Positions 10,734-22,800 of a stretch of DNA of 33,763 nucleotides are shown in pieces; the first letter of the stretch is position 1, and every line of letters starts with the position of its first letter. This DNA comes from Elysia marginata. Lineage: Eukaryota; Mollusca; Gastropoda; Plakobranchidae. The position numbers and the translations under genes were made by a program. The DNA lies in NCBI GenBank assembly GCA_019649035.1, contig BMAT01012655.1, positions 147,601 to 181,363 of the forward strand. Reading direction: 5' to 3'. The notes under the pieces were generated by a model. That model saw only the letters and a program-made list of their open reading frames with translations. It did no database searches and was not told the DNA's origin.

Positions 10734-12029
10734 TCTGTTTGGTTTGTTTTAATTTAATTTTTTAAAGAGCAGACAAAGGAATTTAATAAAACGGGTTTGG
10801 AAAAATATGGCTACATTTAATACTACATGTAGTAAAGGTAACACATTTTTGGTGTAGGTGATACCATTGGTCTGTTCTTCCTCTTTAATACAGTTCACTC
10901 TTCTTTACAGCACATACATGTGTATAAATGTAAATACTGGAAAATTGTGGATCATTTTTACAATGACAAAACCATCAGGCTTTGCTTGTTTCCACTAGTT
11001 AAGAGATGTCAAAGATCTTAAAGTCCAGTTTGGATATTTTAAACCCCATGGGAAAAAAAATTATCATCAAAGTATTTGATAGTTTAGCAGTATATATTAC
11101 ATATGAAGGATAAAATTTGTAATTTGAATTTAGTTCCAAATTGACAAATATTCAAATTATCCAAGTTTGAGTTATCTGGGCTCGACTATATGTAGATTGG
11201 CCTTTATTTATTTAAAAAATATTTAATTTCAAGGAACTTTCTTCTTTTACACTTACTTTTACTTTATTTTATGGATGTGGTGCATTGCTTTGGTGGCTCT
11301 CTCTATCTTTGTTGTTAGTTCTTGCCATTGCCTTCCATCTTTTGATCCAGTTTATTAATTGAAATTTGAATTAACCAAAAAGTTAAATTTACTTTCGGAT
11401 ACCTTGGAAAATCTTTCTATTTGTGGATATAGACCTAAAGTATTCTCTGAAATTTCTGTGTTTGTTCCCCTTGCCTAGTGCTTTCTGTAAAGAATCTTCA
11501 AGTTCTTACTTGGTGCTAATCCTCTAATGATTTGTGCCTTATGTTAGGGCACTTAAAAGACAGTTGTAATTCAGGTTTGTTAAGTTTAACAGAAAGGAAG
11601 TTAATCTCTTTGGGTTCTGACCACTCGTATGAAGTAGAAATGATGTTGCCTTTAAAAAAGTTTCTTAATTTTGAAAACTGGAATTTTTTCATTAATGATT
11701 TCAATATTAAATTTTGTTTTATTGATAAAAAAAACAATTATAGGCTCCCAATATTACAACACTGAAGTCCTTGACATAGCTGTAGATCTTCTAATGTATA
11801 CTGAAAAATGGAAATGTCCTGTCTCAAATGTGCTTAAAATTTGCAGCTCTACCACAAAATGAGTTTATATTTCCTGCAGGCCAATTAGAGAAAATGTGGA
11901 TTTTCAAGATGTCAATCAAATTTTCTCAAAATTTTTTTTGCATTATTTAAAATGATGCTTTTTTCATCATGCCCACGTATGAGGCCAATGGAAAAATGTT
12001 ACATATGTGTATTTCAATTGTTTTCAGAA

Positions 12030-12385
12030 CGCGGTAATGCACCCTGGCTTTTGTAATAAGAAAACTTTAAGTCCATTTTTCTCCATTTAAAAAAAATTTA
12101 CCCATTTGGATCCTTTTTTTCAGGTTTAACCTGAAATTAGGTTATTCTGTCTCCTTTGTTTTGGTTTGAACATATATTATGCAAGTTGTGTATTCAGTCT
12201 GAGTCAATTTTGTATGAAGGCCTGAGGGCAGGCAGAAACAGTTCAGATTTTTTAATCTTTCTTGAGGGCATCCCCGTAATATGGAAACTCAAGTCCACTT
12301 TTCTCCATTTTTTTAAAAAAATCAAGCCATTTCAATTCATTGTCTTTTAAGTAAAATAATCCAGGACCTAATTAGGGTATCATAA
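12030..12385 (+). repeat. Two diverged direct repeat units
   Basis: A block beginning GGAAACTCAAGTCCACTTTT at about 12,280 closely matches one beginning GAAAACTTTAAGTCCATTTT at about 12,059. Each is followed by CTCCATTT, a run of A, CCATTT and then an AATTAGG motif. The units are about 220 bases apart. Family unknown. Confidence 0.5.
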
Positions 12386-12893
12386 TAATTCTTTCACCAT
12401 TTTAAAGAGCTTTTACAGGCCTTGATTGGTGTAAACCTCATATTACAAAATTACTCATGTGGAATGATTTTGTGCGATCTCCACACCATTTAAAATGCCT
12501 TAAACTTTAAGATTTTGATGAGGAACCAATTAGGCCCAGAAAAGATTTCAATGGCCTTTCTTTTCAATAGTAGAATCAAATAAAAAGATCCTTTGAATAC
12601 ACTGAAAATCTGAAGAATAAAAACAAACAGTAATTAACATGACAGGCAAACAACAACTCTGCAACAAGGTATTATGTTTTAAAAACAAGATAGGGACCAG
12701 TTTGTTTTTTCTCATGAAGTTTTAAAATAATTTTCTAAATAGCTAGCAAAGAGCTCTTGAAATTATAATGTTTTATGGTATAAGCTAGACACTTGGAATT
12801 AAAAATTAGTGAATCAGATTAATACATAAATATTGATTGTCATCGCAGAAGAGTGGTTTTTGTATGCACCCAAAAGTTTACTTAATGAAGAAC

Positions 12894-13157
12894 ATATGTC
12901 TTGCGTCCAGGGCAAATGAGTCCAAAGTCCGAAATTCTTTTTGCGAGAAAATGCGACTCAAATGTCTAATTTTCTTTTTTTTATATATATATATATTTTC
13001 AAACAACAAAAGTTTTAATATCTTTCCAAAATTATTGATAATGCTGTGAAACTTTTTACGTTTAAAAACTTGTAAAAAACTTGTTAAAAACATTAACCCC
13101 TTTGAAGGTGAAAATTGCAAAATCCAACTCATTCACCCTGGACGCGAGACACATTAT
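12894..13157. mobile_element. MITE-like DNA element, copy B
   Basis: The left end reads ATATGTCTTGCGTCCAGGG and the right end reversed reads ATAATGTGTCTCGCGTCCAGGG, each continuing into TGAATGAGT-like sequence. The interior shares blocks with copy A in the same order: AAAAGTTTTAATATCTTTCC, then TGTGAAACTTTTT, then CTTTGAAGGT. It differs by an expanded TATATA run. It is about 264 bases long and does not code. The two copies have clearly diverged, so the insertions are not recent. Confidence 0.75.
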
Positions 13158-15709
13158 CACAGTCTTGGTATATCACTTCAAACATAGGAAAGATCTGGGA
13201 TTTTACATGGAGTCATTAAAGCGACATGAAATATTTATCATACACATAACAAAAGAACGCTTACAAACTGTTTTAGCTCTAATCAGATTTTCCCCACTTT
13301 GCTTCAATGCGAGTAAAAATACATTGTTTTCAATGAAGATGAGGGTGTACACATGTATCTGTTTTGCAGGTAGCCATTCCAAAACCAATTGACTAAAAAT
13401 CAGGTACTTAAAAAGACATGACAAGAACAGTTTAAAAGTAAATACAAAAAAGTTACGAAAACAAACTTGTACATTCTAAGCTTGCAACTGGTGGTAGGTT
13501 TTCAGTAGAATGTTTTGAAATGTTTTACTTCTTCAAAATCTGTGCAAATATTGTGCTTATTGCAACAAATGAAGACTGGTTGTTTAAAGTTTTTGATGTG
13601 GCGTAACTAATAGACCTATTTCTAAAAAAAACTCTTTTTTTTTCTTTCTGTTCAACTTCCTTTACAGCTAATATTGTTTGCTGGTACAACAAAAAAAAAA
13701 AAAACCTTGGTAGTTGTATCTGAGGTAGGCACAAGTACATGTATCATTATTTGGTTCATCAACAAAGTGCTTCCTTTAAACTCATAATATAAGAGGTAAG
13801 TTAAATTTTTTCAAGGAATGTATATATTTTAGCTCTAAAAATAGGGACAAAACAAGTGAGCTGTCGGCTTTACGCATTTGTTAGACAAAAAAAAAACACG
13901 TTAAAGACACATAAATAGGCACAGGATTAACAATAAAAGAAAAGTAATAATGTTATTATTAACAAAATCAAATATATATGATGAGATAAAATAAAGAAAC
14001 AAAATGTACCTAGAAATCTAGATATAAATCTATATGCTGGGAAAAAAAGGGGAGGGGGGTGGTTCTAGGGGGAAGGGGCCTGAGGAACCACTAAAATTGT
14101 AACATAATTACAGAGTAAAAAAATGAAAAGAACTAGCAATGAAAAACGAGAATTATTTACACCAAAACTTCCCTATAATAGATTTTTACGGCTAAAATGT
14201 ATACCTTCCTTGAAACAATTTAACTTGCTTATCCACACAACTTTACTGCAACTCCTATTCAATTTAATATAAGAGGTAGTCAGTGGAGGTCTCTTAGTAT
14301 GGATGTGATCCTGAAAGTAAAAGTACTAAACACACTAGACTGTTAATGTCTTTTTTTTTAAATTTTTGGTCAAGCTTTTGCACTTAAGGATATATATTCA
14401 TGATTCAGGGAAAACATGTGTTGTGAAAATATGTTCCACTACACATAGTAATAACATTAATAAGTAGAGCACTCTGCACGTCTAGATTTGATATATAATA
14501 CATGAATTTACATTGATTGAGAGCACAGCTGTATATAAGCCGGTCACAAGATGGTTTTAGTACCAGGCCAACTACCAAAAACTGAATATATCCTTCACCC
14601 CTTATGTTTAACAATACCATTAACTAAAAAAAATGTCTGAGATTGCATATGTTTTAACTCATACCAAAAATAGGAAGAGATGGATAAAAATGATACTTGA
14701 GCTCAAATATGTTCACATTTTGGTTGAATGGCCTGGTATTGAGACCGTCTCGCCTAGCAATCAAGGCTCACCAAAGTCATTTTTCAGTCTTAAAATTCTA
14801 ACAGTAGTATTAAAACATGAGGTCCTCAAATATAAAGTAATACTAATAGTTTTTTTCTTCATACACCTCACACTCTTCAAACAATACAGAACATCTTAGT
14901 GTAAAATATAATTCACGGAGGAGAGACACCATTTGCACAACCCTGACATTGTGTGGAGTCAGCATAAAATTGTCAATTACGATCATAGTGGAATATGTAG
15001 TGTTAAAATGGTGCAACGTTTGACAAATACAGGAGATAACGTACTTTGCCTGAACATGGCAGCATTGAATCATCCTACCTCCAACTGATTTTGAGGAATC
15101 TCATTTTGAGCCAAAACAGTTGTTATCTAAGCACAGTCTTGTGTTGAGATAAATATTAAATATTATTAACTCAAGATTTAATACCAACAATGCTTAAAGA
15201 ACATGTCCTTTTTAAATTCTAAGAAGATATTAGTACACTCGTTTTAAAAGAGAAATACAATCAGAAAACATTAATTCTGATAGTGCAAATTTTTACGTGT
15301 AAATGTCCTCAATAAAAGTGCATTATTTTGAGCATAAAACGTGGAGAGGACTGACATTCATAATTATATTCACCTTATGCATAAATTTCCAATACACCAA
15401 TGATCATTTTCATTAAATTGCCATGCTTGTTTTTTCTCAGATTTTTATTTACTTAAATAAACAAGAGACCAAAATCTGAATGCTAACAACCGCATGTAAA
15501 AAAACCAGCAGTAAATGGAATAAAAACTATACTATCTCCTAGCGGGCAAATTGTTGACTTCAAAATATTTGGTTACCATTCAGGTTCAATACAAAATTAG
15601 TATTGAACATCACATAGTTTTATCTAACTTTTTACATAGTTGCGAAACGTGGTTGGCAAGAGAAAAGTATTATCACAGACTGCTTTTTTAGTTTGACATT
15701 TTGAAGTAT

Positions 15710-15837
15710 GTATAAATTTTGCACACAATTTATTATTTAGGACTCCTTGGCTCTGTTTTTCATTATGTCAAAAAACAGCAATGCAATAGCTTCGAAAATA
15801 CTTTAATGTCTGTCAAGGTCCATGGTTACTTGAAATC
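15710..15837 (-). other. 3' untranslated region of the uncharacterised gene
   Basis: Stretch between the TGA and a candidate poly(A) site. The end is inferred from the AATAAA (+ strand TTTATT, 15,729-15,734). A longer UTR using later signals further left is possible. Confidence 0.45.
15729..15734 (-). terminator. Candidate poly(A) signal of the uncharacterised gene
   Basis: AATAAA on the - strand about 104 bases after the stop codon. In AT-rich DNA this hexamer is common, so the call rests on its position. Confidence 0.45.
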
Positions 15838-16968
15838 TCAACAATAATTAACGTTATTTGCATCAAAGTTTACTTTAACATCATGGCTGTATTTAATAAA
15901 TGGCTTTAGTTCCTCTGAACAGGTCAGTGGTCGCGTTTTTTCCCTTTTATCCTTTCCGGTTCTGCTTCTTAAAGCCCCACTGGTTGTTTGGGCGGCTCGA
16001 ATATCACCATGGTCAAAGGTGGGAGAGTTTGTGCGTCGCATGCTGATTCTCAAGGGATCCAGAGGTGGAGACATAGCCATGGACATCATCATCCCACGGG
16101 CGTCTACCAAATCAGGACTGTTAGCCGCGGCACGCCGTCCATTTGCTCCTTCTTCATCTGCTCCACTACCAAGTGAAAACTGGCCAGCAGATCGTAGAAG
16201 AGGTGACATGACCGTTGGAGGTGCAAATTTGTCTCCGCTCACAACTAAGTTCGGCTCGTTTTGTGGAAAAGTCATGGACATTCTGCTTGGCCTTAAGCCT
16301 GGGCCAGCACTGCGACTCCCTGGCCTGTACACGCTCATTCTGCTGGAGGTACGAGGACTTGTCAGCACGGTGGAGTGAGTGCTAGCCTTTCTGGAGTTTA
16401 AGACATCGCCAGTCTTGTAACTGCTGATCTCTTTTCCACGGCGCTCGAGGGCACTAAAGTTTGGACCCTTGCATAGTCTGTCTCTTTTGTAGAGCAGTTT
16501 TCTATCTCGATGTTGACCATTCTTAGCGAAGGTGCGAGTTTCTCCTTCTCCGATTATCAGACCCCCTGAGAGCGGGCGAACAGCCAGACTTCCGGTGGAT
16601 TCCATACCTTCAATGAAACGCAAGTCTCGCTGAATGTCCCGACTGTTCTGGCCCCCATTTATGCCACTATTTCGCATCGCTTGAACCACAGCCTGCTTAT
16701 CCATTATAAAAACTTGTGGCGCCGAGGACGAGACAGGCTCAATGTACCTGTACGACCTTGGTGCCTGGCTAGAAGCCGCTGTGGTTGCTCGAGTGAGAGG
16801 TGTGGTGGGTCCTCGAGAACGCGGCCCAGCAGAGGAAGCAACGGACTGTCTGGCTTGCTCACTCGCTACTCGATCTAACTGGCTATTGTAACTGTTGCTG
16901 TGTGCGCTGTTGATCCTCCTTACGTTGATAGGTTCAAAATAAACGTTACCTTTGTAGCCCCTCCATAC
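15838..16968 (-). CDS. Uncharacterised gene, last coding exon
   Basis: 376 codons plus TGA, beginning VWRGYKGNVYFEPINVRR. It is the longest open frame of the window and is markedly richer in G+C than its surroundings. It holds Ser/Thr/Pro/Arg-rich linkers (SAGPRSRGPTTPLTRATT), the ordered-looking block VFIMDKQAVVQAMRNSG to KEISSYKTGDVLNSRK, then a basic Ser-Pro-rich tail. It ends KVNFDANNVNYC. No Pfam-type motif recognised. Confidence 0.88.
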   Translation of the reverse strand, partial: VWRGYKGNVYFEPINVRRINSAHSNSYNSQLDRVASEQARQSVASSAGPRSRGPTTPLTRATTAASSQAPRSYRYIEPVSSSAPQVFIMDKQAVVQAMRNSGINGGQNSRDIQRDLRFIEGMESTGSLAVRPLSGGLIIGEGETRTFAKNGQHRDRKLLYKRDRLCKGPNFSALERRGKEISSYKTGDVLNSRKASTHSTVLTSPRTSSRMSVYRPGSRSAGPGLRPSRMSMTFPQNEPNLVVSGDKFAPPTVMSPLLRSAGQFSLGSGADEEGANGRRAAANSPDLVDARGMMMSMAMSPPLDPLRISMRRTNSPTFDHGDIRAAQTTSGALRSRTGKDKREKTRPLTCSEELKPFIKYSHDVKVNFDANNVNYC

Positions 16969-17268
16969 CTGACCAGTAAAAGAAATATCTTTCAATAAAA
17001 ATTACAATAATTTACGTGACATAAGATATTGTTACAAATTATCTTTCATACTTCCATATCAAAATCAAGTTTCATTCAAAAAGTTGGGCGATCATTTTTA
17101 TGTTAACCTTCTCCTTTTCCGTTGTCCTAGTTGTTATCATCACAATTATCCTTAAAAACATTCATTCTCATCACAATCACCACCACTACTTTTGTCACAT
17201 TCGCAACGACCCTCCTCATCACCACCACCACCATCATCATCATGATCATCATGATCATCATGATCATG

Positions 17269-17303
<35 letters not shown>

Positions 17304-17340
17304 GATCATGATCATCCTCATCATAATGATCATGATCATG

Positions 17341-17373
<33 letters not shown>

Positions 17374-19651
17374 GTCATCACCAGAAGCAGCACCAATGTC
17401 CTAAGCAGCGCCACCACTGCGATTTCCTAATATAATTATTATAACTATATCCTTACTGACATAGGTTTTTTTTTTTAGACGAAACCAATATGTGCAATAA
17501 TACAGGTAATTCTTGAACCTTGCCATTTACAACGTGTTCTTACCTTGAGAGGTGACATAGGCGACGGTTTCGTCTGCTGCACATAGAAGTACTGCGGGAT
17601 ATGGATGCCGAACGGCGGTTCGCGGTCAGAGAAGAGTTCCTCCTCCTCACCCCGCGCGCTTGTACAGCGATTCGACATGAGAGTCATGGCGCGCTGGAAC
17701 ACCTCGTCTCGAGAACCTCGCGATGCACCCCTTGACAATAGTGGGAGAAAAGCATGGCACTTTATTGCAATGGTTTAATTTTAAATTTGTGCTTGTTTGT
17801 TCGTAATATTTGCATATTTTAGAATACAAACGTAGCTGGTATTGATAGGTTTGAATAATATTCATTTAGCGATAATAAAATAGACGTACACAATCATATC
17901 TTAAATTGCTGCCATGAGATGATCGACTGAGACCTGCAAAGGCGCATCGAGCGTTTCTATGAATGCAATGCTTCTTTTTCATACCTTCACAATATCAACG
18001 GTTCTCCACATCGAATATTTGTTACGGGTAAATAGGGAATGCAAATGTATTTTTAAAACCTAGCTTAAATTTTTACAGGCGACAACATGAACGGAAGTGC
18101 TTCTCTGGACCAAATATTACAAAAAGTGATTTTTTAAAAATAAACTTCGACAGGGATATATTTACAAAATGAAAGCAGAACGTTTCAAGGCTTAAAAGGA
18201 TAATACAAAGAATTAAATCCTCGATATATTTGTGTATTAATAGTGAGGCAGTCGTTTTGGAATGCAGAAATGCCTTACAACATGTACATTATTTTTGTAT
18301 CTCATTCTGTATAAGCACGTGTTATTATAAGAGACGTTTAGATGATTAAAACAATTTTTTTATCCCGGAAATTGCCGTCTATATTTTTCTGGAAACTCGG
18401 GTTTTGAAAAGTTCGTGGTGAAAAAAGTCAATAACTATTAAAGGAGTAATCCTTTATTTTAGAATACCTGGTTAATGGTTGTGCTTTGATAAAGCATTTA
18501 ACTCCAACGAATGGTACTGTTCCTATTAAAACAAAGATACACGCACATTTTTACGACTTTTAACCCAACTGCCTTAATTTGAGACACTTTTTGGCTCAAT
18601 TCTAAAATCATTGTTTGACTTATGGTACCCAAGGATGAACACAGCCAAATCGGTGTCACCTAAATTTCATCTTGATAACCGCCAAAAATAAAAGAAACTG
18701 GACGTCAAAGATGAGGGTATTCACTTACTGTAGAGCAAATTCCAAATATCAATTATCTTGGAATCATGTTAGATAGACCGCTAGCCTACAGGAAAATCCT
18801 TGAAGGCTGCGCCAATAAAATTTAAAAAAGGAACATTCATCTCAGAAAATTTGCCGGAACATCTTGGGGCGCCTCTCAAAAAATAGTCCGAGTATTAGCC
18901 GTTGTCCTCTGCTACAGTGTAGAAGAATGCTGTGCCTCTTTAAGGACGAAGAGTTCCCACACCAACCTTGTTGGCGTAAAACTGGAGAGTCCATAAGACA
19001 ATAACAGGCTGTATAACATGAACACCAGTTCAGTGGCTTCCAGCCATTAGCTCAATAGCACCACCTCATATGTAAAGAGAAGACATTAATCTGAAAACAA
19101 TAAAAAGAATAAAGGACTTGCCAGATAACATCTCTGTCAAGAAAAAAAAATAACGAATGCCCCAACACCAGTAAGACTCAAATCCCTAAGGCCACCGTAC
19201 AAAATGGAACTCGTAAAGTACAATGTAACAGAATAATGGTAAACTGAGTGGGAGCAACATCTTCCACCAGGTGACACCACAATTGATGGTATAACACAAA
19301 CTCTTCTAGAGTATAAATAGCAAAAATAAAAATACAGGGTCTCTTGACACATACTCCTTACAAAACACGGCAGGCTTGCTTACAATATGCATAAATGGCG
19401 ACAAAAGGACTCGCCAATATACCAACGGTGCAAAGAAGAAAATTAATGGAAACAACAGAGCACATAGTCATGCACTGCTCAATAGCTAAACTAGAAGGAT
19501 GATATGATACATTTAAGACAGCAGATAGTGCATTACTGCATTCACAACCTGGATCGACGATTTTATTTTGGAAATGTAAACCAGCAAAATAATGATACTA
19601 CTACTACCACTACCACTACAACTACCACTACCACTATTACTACTACTACTT

Positions 19652-19717
<66 letters not shown>

Positions 19718-19747
19718 TTACCATCACCAGTACTACTACCACTACTA

Positions 19748-19813
<66 letters not shown>

Positions 19814-22800
19814 TTACTACTACAACTACTACACACTTTTGAAAATGTTTTAGGTATGTTTTCATGTTTCTTTCCCAAATGCAGCGGAAAAACGAAAAAC
19901 TCGACAGCATCACCATTAGAGAAACACTAATTTCATCTTCAGGTGCAACACGAATTCGGAGGTTTTGCAAACATCGTGTTCAGCCTGTCTTACTGACTGC
20001 CTCAAAACGAAGGTGCAGGGCGGGAAATAAAAATTCCTCCCACTCACGTCCCTTTTAACAGCTAACGTAAGGTACACTTTTTTGCAAAATGTCCCTTATT
20101 GAGTTCAAGAAAGTATCCCATCATAATGGGCCAAACAATTCACACTTCTAATAGTCTGCGCAAAAGTCACGGCGAAGAGAAAATAAAACGTTTCAAGAAA
20201 AAAAAATCGCTACAATACATTATCTGCAATAAACATAATAGTTTGAGATAATCAGTTTCAAAGTTTAAGCACCGCACCGTTCTGCTATAAAAAAGACAAT
20301 TTTAGTTTAGCATGAGCATTCATTATGACATTTTAATACCTATGCAATTTTATGTACAATTTTACGTAAATTTAATAAACATTTAAAGGTTGCAAAATTG
20401 TAACGCACCTACGCACTCTCAAAACAAACCAAAAAAGCCCGAATGACAGTGTTATAACTCAATGATGGCACTTTAAAACAGTAGAGAGGGGAATTCTGTA
20501 ACAAAAGATAGTATGACATTGTTATATCTACATAATCTTGCTATATAAAAACACTAATCGTATAGGTCTGAATGTCATAACTTTTACTCTCTCTACATTA
20601 ACATTTTCGAAGTTGCGAACGTTTCTTTTTCCCATTTCTTAATTTGCCACAGAAGTTTTGCTCTAAAGACTTAATAGCCTTTAATTTTTTTTTTGTTAAA
20701 AAATTGCCAGTTTTGATGGTCACCATAATTTTGATGTATTGTTAAGAGATAAGAAAATCTATTTTTTAATACCACAGTAGTTTCTTATTTTAGTTTCAAA
20801 ACCTAAAGAGTTTATTAATATCAAGCATCTGCTGCTAATTTTGCCAAGGTACATGTCGAGTATGGGACTACCTTTACCTTTACCTTTACTGTAGTGAACA
20901 TATTCAAATTAGAGCTTTGTTGAACGATAAAATGACATTTGGAAATTTACTATTTGTACCGTAAAAAACAAACTACGTTCTGCTTCGCAGTAAACTAAGA
21001 TAAAATAAAGTACCCGCGGATAAGTGAAGGGATGTATTTAATTTACTCTAGTCGTCTGCGGTGTACCAAGTTTTATCTAAAACATGTTCATCAAACAGAT
21101 ATCGTGGTTTTGCATCTCAATAATTAAAATCTTACATCTGGCTCAAGCAAAGCAACCTAAAAAAACTACCGATATATCATTTGCTGCTTCTGCCAAGTCA
21201 GTCGGTCTGTACGCTACTCACAAGACAAAGTACTTGACCACCTGGGCCTGCTCATTGATCATGCATGAGCTGATCATCTTCAAGGATTTAAACAATATAT
21301 TAGGATATAAAGTTAAAGTGAAAGGAGTGAAACAAACCGTAACAAATCTGATTGATTTTTAGGTTAACCGGGATTTATTTCAACATGATAGCTTGAAGAA
21401 AGGGTAAATATGTTCTTAATTAAAAAAAATAAATACTATGATTAATATTTCGAACAGTTATTCAATTCATCAGTCATTCCCTGACTAAAATACCACATAA
21501 CCACATAGAACGCATAAAAACAGCATGAACACGCTAAGGAAGTTTAAGAAGTGGTAGATAAGGTAACACTTACGTATTTCAACTGGACTAGACGGGAGTC
21601 AGTGTCTTTCAAGTTATGAAGTTGTTTGATATTGTGAGAAATGCAATTTATGACTTGTTCAACAATAAACATTCGTTGTACACAATATTAAAACGACGAC
21701 TCCATCCAACATTTTCCAAATTACACGTAAATAATGTTAAGTAAACTTACCACATAACCATGCTGCGCTAATCCATACCCTTCACGAGCTGGTAATTTTT
21801 TCCTTAAAGAACAGTTCCTTGACCTGACTAATGTGGCATTCTTTGCCTCCCCAAGATTGGGCCCACTGGCTACTAGCGGAGATACAACTAGCTCACAATA
21901 AGTTAAGCAGCTTGACACAGGTACTGCCAGATTAACGGTATTTGTGTCCCCTGGACAGCCCCAGAAACCCCCTCTCTTGCCACCGCCTACTTGACCCCCC
22001 TGCCCCTTCAAATATACACACAAGGACATTACGACCTAAAGATCATAAGCCACCCCTTACCTTTGCCTTGCTTGAGTCCATCATTATCTCCTTCACCAAT
22101 CTGTTTTTTTTTTCTTTTTCTGCCCATGTAGTTTACATGAAGGCCCATCCGCAACGGTTAATACAAAATATCAACCACTGAATTTATTAGCTAAATTCGC
22201 AGGCTAGGAAACTATGTAAAAACATTCCTTATTATTTTTCAGTCTAAAAAGCCATAGATCCTCTCACCTCTCGCTTTTTATTCGTTTGCGACATGGACAC
22301 TTTCAAGTGATTGCAAATCCTCGGTACCATCAGACGTTCTGTGACAGTTCAGTTCCACAGTTCGCTTATCTTTCAAGCAGTGTGCCAGGACACCACTATT
22401 TGTTTTCAGTCTTAAAGGGTACCGGGCATGTTTATTGGGCCAATAATGGCTACGGTTTCCATCCAGGCATACAGGCAATATCAACAAAGGAACGACGACG
22501 CTCACCGGTTCATTACACTAGAGAGGTCTTTCGACACTCTACGTACAGGTTGGAACTAATCTGCCAAATCTTACATTCGTAAAACTTCCTCCTTTTTCTT
22601 ACTTTTCAATTGCTGATAATTATACTCTAAAAGTTGGAAGGTGTTTGAAAATTGACTTAAAACTCACGCAGCACAGCATTGAGCTCTTTAAAAATGTGCA
22701 CACTTTTGTGTCAGTATCTTAATAAATTTTCAAACACACTTTTTAAGGGCTTTTTTTTACTGTTCAGACTATACTGATTGCCCGGGTGCAACTGACGATA

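Larger units (their letters stand above)
10736..15710. other. Intergenic region between two convergent genes
   Basis: About 5 kb between the tail of DYNC2H1 and the tail of the - strand gene. It contains the diverged direct repeat near 12,030-12,385, MITE copy B, a TA run near 12,983-13,001 and a weak inverted pair near 14,540/14,720. No open frame has recognisable protein content or exon structure. Confidence 0.7.

Noticed and set aside
15988-16378. + strand open frames up to 119 codons
   Set aside because: Antisense shadows of the last coding exon of the - strand gene.
17100-17435. Histidine-rich open frame (+) and matching Met-rich frame (-)
   Set aside because: They are translations of the ATC/CAT microsatellite in an intron, open in several frames at once.
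19504-19970. Poly-Thr, poly-Ser, poly-Leu and poly-Val open frames on both strands
   Set aside because: Trinucleotide array lacking stops in most frames; no flanking coding content except the LINE end.
21084-21362. + strand 92-codon frame
   Set aside because: No recognisable motif, no splice sites or promoter, AT-rich codons; consistent with chance in a 13-kb intron.
22286-22582. + strand 98-codon frame in a more G+C-balanced island
   Set aside because: I could find no family resemblance, nor a matching acceptor or donor. It may be non-coding regulatory or old repeat sequence.
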